Both the position numbers and the translations under genes were made by a program. Of a DNA stretch of 64,000 nucleotides, positions 24,380 to 33,128 are shown in pieces. The notes under the pieces are model-generated. The model saw only the letters and a program-made list of their open reading frames with translations, had not been told where the DNA came from and ran no database searches. The DNA lies in contig NZ_BMIB01000003.1 in assembly GCF_014641615.1 (NCBI RefSeq), positions 682,001 to 746,000 on the forward strand, written 5' to 3'. Within the stretch, counting starts at the first letter, position 1; the number at the start of each line of letters is the position of its first letter. The DNA comes from Filimonas zeae (GTDB lineage: Bacteria > Bacteroidota > Bacteroidia > Chitinophagales > Chitinophagaceae).

Positions 24380-25696
24380 CTTTATTTTCTGTTGCAGATC
24401 ACTCACCTGCTTTTTCAGCGTTTCCATATCCTTATTCTGCTGAATAATATACAGGGTTAATTCTTCTATCTTTTTCAGTAACAGTGCCTGATTGGCTGCC
24501 AGTTCTACCCCTTCTTTTTCCACGGTGGTGGCAGCGGGTACTTCCGGTAAATGTTTATTGGCTTGTATGTAAGCCTCTACCTGCGTCAGCGGAGATAAGC
24601 GGTAAGCAGAATCGAATACATAATCGGGCCAGTTGGTTTGTGTTACGGTTATCTTACGGGTTTTGATATTGCCATCAACTGCCAGATTTTTGGGATTATT
24701 AATAGCCCCTATTTTCACGTCACCTGTAATGTTACCACCTGCAACAGGAAAATAATTGGCGGGGTTAAGATTGCCGTTGTGCCATATCTGTTTCCAATCG
24801 CTCCAGTTATCCTGAAACTGCGTTCTGAAGTAAAGGTGATTATTATAGTTGGTCATGCCATTTATCAATTGCATTCCATAACGGTTGCCATCGGATTCAC
24901 CATTTCGGTGCCGCACGTTAATGATGTTCCACCAAACGGTATTATCTCCTACGGGTGCATCTAGCTGCCCATTTATAGAGCCCAGAAAAGTGCGGCTGGT
25001 AAGAGTACTCATGTTTGCAGGAGGCTGAACGCCTGCCCGCGCAAAATTACCTTCTGTTCCCATGTTAGCAGTAGTTAATACAGTTGCTTCCGTACCCGCA
25101 TCACTTTTCAGTTTCAGGCTCAGTCCGCCATCTGCATATAAGTAGGTTGCAAACCGGCCCAGGGCATGAAACCCGTATCCGGGTCTTGCTCCGCCATCGT
25201 ACTGAATAGTCTGCACCGCAGCCTGAAAGTTGCCGGTTTGATAGCTGGTAGCACCCAGGGGGGTAGCAGTGTAGGCAGTTACATTGGTGCTGAAGCGTCC
25301 ACTACCTGCTACATCAAGCGCCACAGACGGCGCCGCTATTCCAATACCCAGTCTTTTGGCAAAGTATCCCTGGCCATCTGCTCTCACATAAAAGGTGTTT
25401 GTGCCGCTGCCAGCTGTAGAGTTGGTGCCGTGGTAGCCTGAGTAGAAATAAACATTATCGGGATAGCTGGCATCTGTTTTTGCGTAAAATACCGCTCCAT
25501 AGGGATAGTTAAAGCCATACCCGGTACCTATTTGTCTGCCGGTAAACATTGCTCCGCCAGCAGGGGTTTCTACGGTGATAAACTTGTCGGTACTGGATCC
25601 CTTTTGCGTTACATCGTAAAGGCTGTAGGGCGATTGGCCGTAAGCAAATGCGGCAGGCAATACCAGTAGTGAAAAAAGTCGTAGTTTGTTTTTCAT
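24377..25696 (-). CDS. Secreted tail-fibre-like protein
   Basis: A 439-residue protein; ATG 25696 starts a signal peptide (MKNKLRLFSLLVLPAAFAYG) and is preferred to the ORF start at 25726. The N-terminal part is beta-rich with the motif YFAKRLGIGIAAPSVALDVA. The middle resembles phage and pyocin knob domains (NIINVRHRNGESDGNRYGMQ, NWSDWKQIWHNGN). The tail (DYVFDSAYRLSPLTQVEAYI, HLPEVPAATTV, coiled coil LLKKIEELTLYIIQQNKD) is shared with the protein at 1-944. The trimeric fibre idea is an inference from the coiled coil and knob motif. Probably cell-surface; role unknown. Confidence 0.85.
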   Translation of the reverse strand: MKNKLRLFSLLVLPAAFAYGQSPYSLYDVTQKGSSTDKFITVETPAGGAMFTGRQIGTGYGFNYPYGAVFYAKTDASYPDNVYFYSGYHGTNSTAGSGTNTFYVRADGQGYFAKRLGIGIAAPSVALDVAGSGRFSTNVTAYTATPLGATSYQTGNFQAAVQTIQYDGGARPGYGFHALGRFATYLYADGGLSLKLKSDAGTEATVLTTANMGTEGNFARAGVQPPANMSTLTSRTFLGSINGQLDAPVGDNTVWWNIINVRHRNGESDGNRYGMQLINGMTNYNNHLYFRTQFQDNWSDWKQIWHNGNLNPANYFPVAGGNITGDVKIGAINNPKNLAVDGNIKTRKITVTQTNWPDYVFDSAYRLSPLTQVEAYIQANKHLPEVPAATTVEKEGVELAANQALLLKKIEELTLYIIQQNKDMETLKKQVSDLQQKIK

Positions 25697-25856
25697 TATT
25701 TTGAGTTTAGGTGAATACGCATGCAAGTTATATCCGTTAACGATTATAAAGTAAAATCTCTTGCCTGAAAGGCAAGCCGTTTGCCAATATGCTGTAGATA
25801 ATTTCTACCTGGGAAAACCTTATTCTTGCGGGTAGAATTTATAACTTCCGTCTTTT

Positions 25857-26744
25857 ATGACCAGACTGTTACTTCTGTTTTTTCCCATTGTATTTCTCGC
25901 CGGGTTTTTTATTGCCATCCTGGCGGAACAGCGGAAAGGAATAGCCAAAATGTTGATAGCCGTTGCCAGCGTTTTCATTTTTCTGTCTATGATACTGGCC
26001 CTTATGCCGGATATAAAGACGTTTATATGGCTGAACAACTTTGTACTGCTGGTTGCCTGGGTAGCCGCTTTTGCTACCGCTATTAAATATTTCCGCAGCA
26101 GGCCGCAGGAAAGGTGGAGGGCCTTTGGCATCAGCTGCTTGTTAATATTGGCAATGACACTGTTTACAGTAGGTAATCAGCATGTACAGGATCAGTTGAG
26201 TGAGTTGTTTTGCTCCTATGTAGGTTGTGAAGATGAGAAGGCGGAACTGGTAGCTACTGATTTCTTTTTTATAGATGAGCGGCTGGATTCGGTAAGTACA
26301 TTGTCAAAAGGCGAAAAATATAACCTGATTATTATAGACTCTTTTTACAAGGCCCATACTTCTGATCTGATAAAACTTGTACCGGGTTTTAGCGCTATGA
26401 AGGATGATTCGGTGAAGGTTTTAACGCTTAGCCTTTGGCAGAAGGGCAGGAAAACAGAAACGCTCGATACCTGTGTTACAGAAGCTGATGAGTTGCTGGA
26501 AGAGTTTGACCGTTTTACCGGTTTAAATAATCCGAAGTATACTTCACTGGAAGAGTTAAGACAGGAACTGAATTATGCCACACATGATGAATTTAATGCG
26601 GCTGATCTGGGGCAGTACGGACTTAAATATCAGTTTATGATACCGCAGAAAAGCCGTTTGACGGGAGAGTATGCCATGCAATTGGAATTTGTATTCAAAA
26701 GTGGCAAGCGGATAGCGAAACAACGGAAGATTATAATTAATTAA
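25857..26744 (+). CDS. Membrane protein with C-terminal soluble domain
   Basis: A 295-residue protein with about four hydrophobic segments in the first 110 residues (LLLLFFPIVFLAGFFIAILA, MLIAVASVFIFLSMILALM, FVLLVAWVAAFATAIKYF, ISCLLILAMTLFTVG). A soluble domain of about 180 residues follows, rich in charged residues (DEKAELVATDFFFIDERLDS, CVTEADELLEEFDRFTG). Four cysteines are present in the whole protein. Family not recognised. The start ATG at 25857 follows an AT-rich leader containing an inverted repeat (TTCTACC at 25803 and GGTAGAA at 25831). Confidence 0.7.
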   Translation: MTRLLLLFFPIVFLAGFFIAILAEQRKGIAKMLIAVASVFIFLSMILALMPDIKTFIWLNNFVLLVAWVAAFATAIKYFRSRPQERWRAFGISCLLILAMTLFTVGNQHVQDQLSELFCSYVGCEDEKAELVATDFFFIDERLDSVSTLSKGEKYNLIIIDSFYKAHTSDLIKLVPGFSAMKDDSVKVLTLSLWQKGRKTETLDTCVTEADELLEEFDRFTGLNNPKYTSLEELRQELNYATHDEFNAADLGQYGLKYQFMIPQKSRLTGEYAMQLEFVFKSGKRIAKQRKIIIN

Positions 26745-26808
26745 GTAAGCGTATAAAGTTAGCTGCCAGTCCCGGATACTGTAGTTGTTTCGTTATCAGA
26801 AAGCAAAA

Positions 26809-26843
26809 AAAGCGGGCGTATCAATCTATGACACACCCGCTTT
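26809..26843 (-). terminator. Terminator of second siderophore receptor
   Basis: Read on the minus strand, AAAGCGGGTGT pairs with ACGCCCGCTTT (one G-U pair) and is followed by a T run. It lies just after the stop at 26864. Confidence 0.7.
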
Positions 26844-26863
26844 CTCATAAAATAATATAAGAA

Positions 26864-29215
26864 TTAAAACTTAAACGTTACACTCGCCAGGAAGTTTATG
26901 GGCTTTTGCGGTGTGCCGTTATTGTTCCAGTATTTCTGGTCTGTAAGGTTATTACCTTTCAGTGCAATACGGTAGCTTTTCTGGTCAAAGAATACCGTAG
27001 CACCCACTAGTGTGTAAGAAGGCATTTTAATGGTATTGGATGCTTCAAACCAGCACTCTCCTACATAATTGCCGCCAGCACCAAAGCCCAGACCTTTTAC
27101 GCTGCCTTTGGTAATAACATAGCTTGCCCAGATATTGCCCACATTGTTAGGGCTGTAAATTACCTGCTTGCCCTGTAATGCTGCGCTTGCTTTAGTGTAA
27201 TCATTTTTATTGTACGCATAGCCAGCCACAATGTTCAAACCTGCCACCGGATTAGCAATTAATTCAACTTCTACCCCTCTGCTACGTTGAGTGCCGTCCT
27301 GCACAGTAAAGTTCATGTTGTTTATTGACTCTGTACGGGTAGAATTGGTAACGTCTATATTATAATAGCTTACACCGCCACTGATTTTATTATTCAGCAG
27401 TGCAAACTTTACCCCACCTTCCCATTGATTACCGTATTGTGGCTTTAATATAAGAATACTGCCGTCTGGCTGTGATGCCGGGCCCTGGTTTACAAAGCCA
27501 TTCATGTAGTTACCAAACAGGGTTAGTTTGTTGTGCAGTAACTGATATACCAGGCCAAACTTGGGTGATACAGAAGTTTGTTTATAGGCACCACCGTAAA
27601 GACCTGTTCTTTGTGTAAAAGTGCCGTCGGTGCTATACCTGTCTACCCGTACACTGGCCATAGCAATCAATTCAGGTGTGATATTGATGGCATCTGATAT
27701 ATAGGCGCTGGCGTTTACCGTTTTGGTGGTGGTAGCGTTATAACCTGCCTGAGAAGAGAGTGCATCAATCCGGTCTGTATTAATGCCATTTAGTGGTCTG
27801 CGGATATTTACCGTATCGTAGGTTACGGTAGCGCGATAAAGTTCGTTGTAATTATAGTTATAGTCAATACCAATTACCATTCTGTTGCGCAGAGATCCGA
27901 TATGAAAATCACCTATAAAGTTTTGCTGAAGTTCTGTATTACCGAAGGTTTCAGGTGTTTGGTTTCTTACAGAACGGGAAAAGGTGGAATCGGTAAGCAT
28001 ATTGAACGTTGTCCAGTATAAATGCTTGTAAAAGCCGTTGGAGTACAGATAGTTGGTCTGAGATTTCCATTGGTCACTCAGTTTGTATTCCATTTGAAAC
28101 TGAATGTTGTCTATACCATTGCTGATATCAATGCTGTTGTTGATGTAGGATGATTTATAACCTAATGGCAGGTCTTTAAAGTTACGTACAGTAACATTGT
28201 TTATAGCAGCAACAGGAATAGCAAAGGCGGACGTGGTATAGTTGCCTCTGGTAAATTCTGCATCAATAGTAAACTTGAGGCGGTCGCTGGCCAGATAGGT
28301 AAAAGAAGGCGCGAAGGTTTGTATTTTACCAAAGCCCTGATCCTGGAAAGAACCTTCAGATTGCAGACCGGCGTTAACGCGCAGCAACAGGGTTTTATCT
28401 TTATTCAAAGGTGTATTTACATCAGCTGTTAATCTGCTGAATTCAAAGCTACCTCCGGTAGCACTAATTTCTGCACCAAAATCGGCATAGGGCTTTTTGG
28501 TTACATAGTTATATACACCACCAAAAGTAGTGTTACGGTTGCTGCCAAACAGTGTGCCTGCCGGGCCCTTAATAGCTTCCACACGCTCAATAATAATAGG
28601 ATTAAGGGGAACAATAGCACTGGTGGCCATTCCATTGCGCATACCAATAGTGGTAGTAAAACCACGCATGCTAAACCCTTGCGAGCCGCCTGCAGAAAAG
28701 TTAGGTACAGCACCCGGTATGTTACGGAACAGCTCGGTACGTTCTGTAGCCATCTGCTCCTGTATCAGCTGACGATCTACTACGTTATACACCTGCGGGT
28801 TTTCCAGATTGCGCAGTGGCATTCTGGCCACCTGCTCGCTGGTTTTATCTGCAAACTTGTTTCTGGCGTTGGTAACAGTTACCTCTTCCAGCTGTGTGTT
28901 AGATACGGTAAGTTGAACGGCAACAGCAGTAATTTTATCTTTTTCTACCACTACCTGCTGGCGCAGTGTTTCATAACCTACCAACGATACTTCCAGTTGA
29001 TAAGTACCCGGTGCTATTTTAGAGAAAAGGAAAGAACCATTGTCTTCGGTAATTACGTTTTTGCGGGTACCCTTTATAACAACATGTACAAAAGAGGCAG
29101 GTTTGTTATCGCTGGTGGTTACCTGGCCCTTAATGGTGCCGGATTCAGGGTCGATGGCTTTGCTGAATGCTAAAAAAGGAAAAGCCATCAGCAATAAGCA
29201 GATCAGTTGCTTCAT
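26864..29215 (-). CDS. TonB-dependent siderophore-type receptor
   Basis: A 783-residue receptor. Signal peptide to about 18, CarboxypepD_reg-like domain (IKGQVTTSDNKPASFVHVVI) to about 105, plug with LEEVTVTNARNKFADKTSEQ, NIPGAVPNFSAGGSQGFSMR and VEAIKGPAGTLFGSNRNTTF. The barrel contains QQNFIGDFHIGSLRNRMVIG, close to QQNFTGDFHIGQLRNRMVIG in the receptor at 21748-24321, so the two are paralogues. It ends FLASVTFKF. Ligand unknown; a ferric siderophore is the usual case. The TATACTTG upstream is only a weak promoter match. Confidence 0.93.
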   Translation of the reverse strand: MKQLICLLLMAFPFLAFSKAIDPESGTIKGQVTTSDNKPASFVHVVIKGTRKNVITEDNGSFLFSKIAPGTYQLEVSLVGYETLRQQVVVEKDKITAVAVQLTVSNTQLEEVTVTNARNKFADKTSEQVARMPLRNLENPQVYNVVDRQLIQEQMATERTELFRNIPGAVPNFSAGGSQGFSMRGFTTTIGMRNGMATSAIVPLNPIIIERVEAIKGPAGTLFGSNRNTTFGGVYNYVTKKPYADFGAEISATGGSFEFSRLTADVNTPLNKDKTLLLRVNAGLQSEGSFQDQGFGKIQTFAPSFTYLASDRLKFTIDAEFTRGNYTTSAFAIPVAAINNVTVRNFKDLPLGYKSSYINNSIDISNGIDNIQFQMEYKLSDQWKSQTNYLYSNGFYKHLYWTTFNMLTDSTFSRSVRNQTPETFGNTELQQNFIGDFHIGSLRNRMVIGIDYNYNYNELYRATVTYDTVNIRRPLNGINTDRIDALSSQAGYNATTTKTVNASAYISDAINITPELIAMASVRVDRYSTDGTFTQRTGLYGGAYKQTSVSPKFGLVYQLLHNKLTLFGNYMNGFVNQGPASQPDGSILILKPQYGNQWEGGVKFALLNNKISGGVSYYNIDVTNSTRTESINNMNFTVQDGTQRSRGVEVELIANPVAGLNIVAGYAYNKNDYTKASAALQGKQVIYSPNNVGNIWASYVITKGSVKGLGFGAGGNYVGECWFEASNTIKMPSYTLVGATVFFDQKSYRIALKGNNLTDQKYWNNNGTPQKPINFLASVTFKF

Positions 29216-29313
29216 AATGAGGTGGAAATTTGCGCGAAATTGGGCCTGTTACAAGTATAGAGTGTTACGCAAAGCGGAAAATGTTACAAGAATGTGAGTG
29301 CTGTGCAAGCATG

Positions 29314-29351
29314 AAAAAAGCCGCTTCACAAAATAAATGAAGCGGCTTTTT
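29314..29351 (-). terminator. Terminator of beta-galactosidase gene
   Basis: AAAAAGCCGCTTCA (29314-29327) and TGAAGCGGCTTTTT (29338-29351) form a 14-base-pair stem with A and T tails. It separates the galactosidase from the receptor. Confidence 0.85.
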
Positions 29352-29425
29352 CTTTTTTCAATAATGTATTTACTACTTTCTGCCAGGGCATCCCGGCATA
29401 TATGCTGTGCATCTGGCTACTTCCG

Positions 29426-31831
29426 TTACAATTCCAGTGTTTTGGCTGGTATACCTTCAGCGGTAAAGGTTACGGTGTAATTGCTTCCATCCTCCGGTGG
29501 CTTTACATATACCATCAACGGGCCGTTGGCTACTTTTTTGCTGTTTGCTTTATACAGGCTGGTATCTGATAAATTGCTGTTTTCAATTCCTTTTAAGGTG
29601 GCGCTGCCGCTAACCGTTACGGTAATGGCGTTGCCTGGTGCGTATAACACATGGCCATCTGCGTCAACTAAGCTAACGGCTATTTGCTGCAGGCTACCCT
29701 GTTTCGGAATCATCAGGTGTTGGTATACTTCTGCTTTTATTCCCGCCGGCGCACCGGTAGTTTGCAGGGCGGCGGAGCTTACCTGTTTGCCCTGCCGGTA
29801 ACCTTTAGCGGTAACAGTACCCGGTTCATACACCAGGTTCCAGGTAAGTATTCTGTTAGTGGCGGAGGCCAGTTGCTGACGGCCCAAAGAGCGGTTGTTT
29901 ACAAACAGTTCCACCTCCTCACAATTGGTAAAGCAGCGAACACTGATGGAGTCGGCTGTGCGTTTGTTCCAAACCGGCTCTGCGAGTTTGTGTGTCCAGT
30001 TGCCGCTTTCATTGCTTCTGCTTACGTTGGCACTGCCAATGTATAACACAGGTTCACTGCTCCACAGGCTTTTCCGGAACCAGTATTCTGGTTTGGCAAA
30101 GCCACCCAGGTTAACTAAACCGGCACCGTTGCTGCGGGTGGGCCACAAGCCTGCTTCGCCCATATAGTCAATGCCCGTCCACAGGTACTGCGCGCTGATA
30201 TAACGGTTGCTGTCAACCGCATTCCAGTTATTCAGTTGCATACCGTTTTCACTACCATAAATAATGCGGTGGGGGTAAGCAGCATGATCTTCAGCATAGC
30301 GGTATTCCTGATAATTATACCCTACCAGATCCAGATTGTCCGGATACGTAGTGGTGTTAGACATTACCACCCCTGCCAGTGCGGCGGTTACCGGGCGTGT
30401 GGTATCCAGCTGTTTTACTGCTTTTACCAGCCGGGCAGAAAGCGTTCCCAGTTGTGCTGCCGGCGGATGATCGGGCAGATAACCTTTACCGTATATCTGC
30501 GGGTTGCGGCCGGTACTTAATACCTCGTGCGAATAAGGGTCGTTAGGGTAATCTATTTCATTGCCAATGCTCCACATAATGATAGACGGACTGTTGCGGG
30601 TACGTAATACCATGGATGCAATATCCTGCTCTGCCCAATTGGCAAAGTATTCATGATAGCCATCTTTACCGGGTGAGCCTTTGTTCCAGCCCTTAATCCA
30701 TTTGTTTTTGCCCAGCTCCCATTCGTCAAAAGCTTCTTCCATTACCAGAAAGCCCATCTGATCGCAGAGTTTATACAGATAGGCAGCATGCGGGTTATGG
30801 CTCATTCGTATAGAGTTACAGCCACCTGCTTTCAGCAAAGCCAGTCTGCGTATCCATACCTCCTGTGGTACTGCTACGCCCAGTACCCCGGCATCATCAT
30901 GTATACATACGCCTTTCAGTTTGGTGTTTTTACCATTCAGAAAAAAGCCACTGTCTGCAGTAAAACGGATATCACGTATGCCTACCTCCTCTTTCCAGGT
31001 ATCTGTTGGTTTGCCGTTTACCAGCAACTGAACGGAAAGCGTATATAAGCTGGGTGATTCGGGGCTCCATAAAGCTGGGGTGGGAACGGTAAATAACAAA
31101 TCAGCCTTTGTAGCACTATCCCCGTTATTAAACACCAGCTTTTGCCGGGCGGTGCCTTTGCGGTTTCCATAAGCATCCATCAGCACTGCCCTTACCTCCG
31201 CTCCGGTTGCAGGCCCGTTCACATTCACCTGAACACGTGCTTTCGCCTGCCTGGCTGTAATGTTGGTAGCTGTAAACATTACACCCCATTGAGGAATGTG
31301 TACGGGATTTACTGCATATAAATGCACATCCCTGTAAATACCCGAACCGGTGTACCAACGGGAATCGGCAAATTTTGTATGATCTGCTTTAACGGCTATG
31401 GTGTTACTGCCGGTTTTGTTCAGGTAAGGTGTCAGTTCATATTCAAACGCTACAAAGCCATTCGGCCGCTTGCCCAGGTAATGGCCGTTAATCCATACCT
31501 CACTGTTGTTATATACTCCATCAAAAGCTATAAAAACCTTTTTGCCTGCAAAGCCTTCGGGCAGGGTAAACGCTTTCCGATACCAGCCGATGCCTCCCGG
31601 CAAATACCCGGTAGCACTGGCCCATTCTTCGCTGAAGGGTGATTCTATGCTCCAGTCGTGTGGTAAAACAAGGCTTTGCCAGTCTGCATCGTTATAGCTG
31701 GTAGCTGCCGCTTCCGGCACATCGCCGCGGTGGAATTTCCACCCTGTGTTAAACAGTTCATCCTGCCGTTGCGCCAGTAATGCAAAAGGAATCATGCCCA
31801 GTAAGCAAAGCCATATCTGCAATCGTTTCAT
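29426..31831 (-). CDS. Glycoside hydrolase family 2 enzyme (beta-galactosidase-like)
   Basis: An 801-residue exported enzyme. Signal peptide to about 20 (IPFALLAQ). Domains in order: sugar-binding jelly roll (about 25-180, with GGIGWYRKAFTLPEGF and RWYTGSGIYRDVHL), immunoglobulin-like (185-290), TIM barrel (295-590) and C-terminal beta domains. The acid/base glutamate is E425 in WSIGNEIDYP and the nucleophile is E528 in IIYGSENGM, both intact. GH2 enzymes remove terminal beta-linked galactose, glucuronate or mannose; the specificity here is unsure. It is about 200 residues shorter than E. coli LacZ, as in many Bacteroidota homologues. No SusCD pair is adjacent. Confidence 0.92.
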   Translation of the reverse strand: MKRLQIWLCLLGMIPFALLAQRQDELFNTGWKFHRGDVPEAAATSYNDADWQSLVLPHDWSIESPFSEEWASATGYLPGGIGWYRKAFTLPEGFAGKKVFIAFDGVYNNSEVWINGHYLGKRPNGFVAFEYELTPYLNKTGSNTIAVKADHTKFADSRWYTGSGIYRDVHLYAVNPVHIPQWGVMFTATNITARQAKARVQVNVNGPATGAEVRAVLMDAYGNRKGTARQKLVFNNGDSATKADLLFTVPTPALWSPESPSLYTLSVQLLVNGKPTDTWKEEVGIRDIRFTADSGFFLNGKNTKLKGVCIHDDAGVLGVAVPQEVWIRRLALLKAGGCNSIRMSHNPHAAYLYKLCDQMGFLVMEEAFDEWELGKNKWIKGWNKGSPGKDGYHEYFANWAEQDIASMVLRTRNSPSIIMWSIGNEIDYPNDPYSHEVLSTGRNPQIYGKGYLPDHPPAAQLGTLSARLVKAVKQLDTTRPVTAALAGVVMSNTTTYPDNLDLVGYNYQEYRYAEDHAAYPHRIIYGSENGMQLNNWNAVDSNRYISAQYLWTGIDYMGEAGLWPTRSNGAGLVNLGGFAKPEYWFRKSLWSSEPVLYIGSANVSRSNESGNWTHKLAEPVWNKRTADSISVRCFTNCEEVELFVNNRSLGRQQLASATNRILTWNLVYEPGTVTAKGYRQGKQVSSAALQTTGAPAGIKAEVYQHLMIPKQGSLQQIAVSLVDADGHVLYAPGNAITVTVSGSATLKGIENSNLSDTSLYKANSKKVANGPLMVYVKPPEDGSNYTVTFTAEGIPAKTLEL

Positions 31832-31909
31832 ATTCAGGTAATTTAATCCGGCATTTAAATTACTTATTTTTAGTACAAATGAGGCTGGCTGGCTGTGGGC
31901 GAGGCTATG

Positions 31910-32512
31910 TTATCGGCGTATGAAGGAAACTGGCATTGTGGAGTAACTATTGCAATGATGTATCACTACCGATGTATCGTTGGCATAGAAACCGATATAC
32001 AGCGTGTGATGCGAAGCCCCTTGATTTTTGCGGCGGAAGCCGTAGTTGATTTTATCTACAGTGGTATCTCTCAGTATTGTACGCAGAGTAGAGCAGTCTT
32101 GCGGGGGGACGTTGACTGCCATTTCGGTTTTATGTTCCATTGTTTGCAGGAGTGATTTATAATCAGGGGGGAATAGCGTAAATTTTGCAGCTATGCATTC
32201 GTGACCATGCAGGTCGGGCTCAACGAATGCAGTAGCATTGACCTGGGCGGAGGCCGGTAATTCAACGCCTGTTACCATTTTAAACTCACTTGCATAAAAG
32301 CTTCTTCCCGGAAAAGCAGCAGAATAGGAAGTCCAAATTGCCAATAGTATTAAAGCGGCACCAATGAGTTGCTGCATACGGATGTATTGTTTCGCGGTAA
32401 ACCTTCCTGATTCTTCCCATCTCCGTATTAACGGTCGGGTGATAAAATATATAATAACAGCTACAATGCCCGGGAGAAACAGGCTCATGAAGAGGCAGAA
32501 AATAAAATACAT
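31910..32512 (-). CDS. Two-helix membrane protein of unknown function
   Basis: A 200-residue protein. Two hydrophobic segments, about 1-28 (MYFIFCLFMSLFLPGIVAVI) and 47-64 (LIGAALILLAIWTSYSAA), precede an outer soluble region of about 130 residues with cysteines (HGHECIAAKFTLFPPDYKSL, VPPQDCSTLRTILRDTTV, TSVVIHHCNSYS). No family recognised. The acetyltransferase gene lies 10 bases upstream on the same strand, so the two probably share a transcript. Confidence 0.7.
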   Translation of the reverse strand: MYFIFCLFMSLFLPGIVAVIIYFITRPLIRRWEESGRFTAKQYIRMQQLIGAALILLAIWTSYSAAFPGRSFYASEFKMVTGVELPASAQVNATAFVEPDLHGHECIAAKFTLFPPDYKSLLQTMEHKTEMAVNVPPQDCSTLRTILRDTTVDKINYGFRRKNQGASHHTLYIGFYANDTSVVIHHCNSYSTMPVSFIRR

Positions 32513-32522
32513 AGCGGGTTGA

Positions 32523-33065
32523 TTATTGTTGTACGTGAGTAAGCGAATTACTGATTATGTATTTTAGCATATGGTTCTGCTCTGTTATTTTATGCATTCC
32601 ATTGCGGATCATTACCTGCTCCGATCCCTTGTTATCTATGTGGCACTCTGCAAATATTTCTGTTATTCCCAATTTTTCAAATCCGAAGCGAATGATAGCA
32701 TTTACTGCCTCTGTAGCTATACCTTTGTTCCAGTAAGGTTGCCCTATCCAATAACCGAGCTGTGCTGTGGAGCCTTGTTCTAAATGAAGACTTACCTCTC
32801 CTATCAGTTCCTCCGGTTCCCCCTCCCGCCATATGATTGCGAATACATAATGGCTTCTCTTTACAAAGCCCTGGTACACGTAACTGAGGCGATGCACCGC
32901 ATGGTATTCCTGGTAAGGATATGGGAAGTTGAGGATGTTATCTGTGATGAGGGGATTGTTTACATATTTCAGCAGTGCCGGTATATCGTCGGCGTTTAGC
33001 TGACGTAGCAGAAGCCGGTGGGTGTAAAGTAGCGGAAAGGTATTATTCATATTGTCTGAAAACAT
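32523..33065 (-). CDS. GNAT-family N-acetyltransferase (RimJ/RimL type)
   Basis: About 180 residues. The start MFSDNMNNTF at 33065 is preferred to 33098, because the first codons of the longer ORF lie inside the hutU terminator hairpin; 33050 is also possible. Family features are YTHRLLLRQLNADDIPALLK, EELIGEVSLHLEQGSTAQLG, YWIGQPYWNKGIATEAVNAI (the acetyl-CoA binding loop) and AECHIDNKGSEQVMIRNGM. Members acetylate ribosomal protein N-termini, other proteins, antibiotics or small amines. The substrate cannot be told from the sequence. Confidence 0.85.
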   Translation of the reverse strand: MFSDNMNNTFPLLYTHRLLLRQLNADDIPALLKYVNNPLITDNILNFPYPYQEYHAVHRLSYVYQGFVKRSHYVFAIIWREGEPEELIGEVSLHLEQGSTAQLGYWIGQPYWNKGIATEAVNAIIRFGFEKLGITEIFAECHIDNKGSEQVMIRNGMHKITEQNHMLKYIISNSLTHVQQ

Positions 33066-33085
33066 AGCTTGTTTCCGGAAAAATA

Positions 33086-33120
33086 ACCAATCCTGCAATT
33101 GTATAAGATGCAGGATTGGT
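33086..33120 (-). terminator. Terminator of hutHU
   Basis: ACCAATCCTGCA (33086-33097) and TGCAGGATTGGT (33109-33120) form a perfect 12-base-pair stem. On the minus strand it is followed by TATTTTT. It lies 9 bases beyond the hutU stop. Confidence 0.85.
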
Positions 33121-33128
33121 AAAAATAA

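Noticed and set aside
25803..25837. TTCTACC/GGTAGAA inverted repeat as an operator
   Set aside because: Arms of seven bases with a long 21-base spacer, and no regulator gene to link it to.
33066..33098. Acetyltransferase start at 33098
   Set aside because: The first codons would lie in the hutU terminator hairpin.
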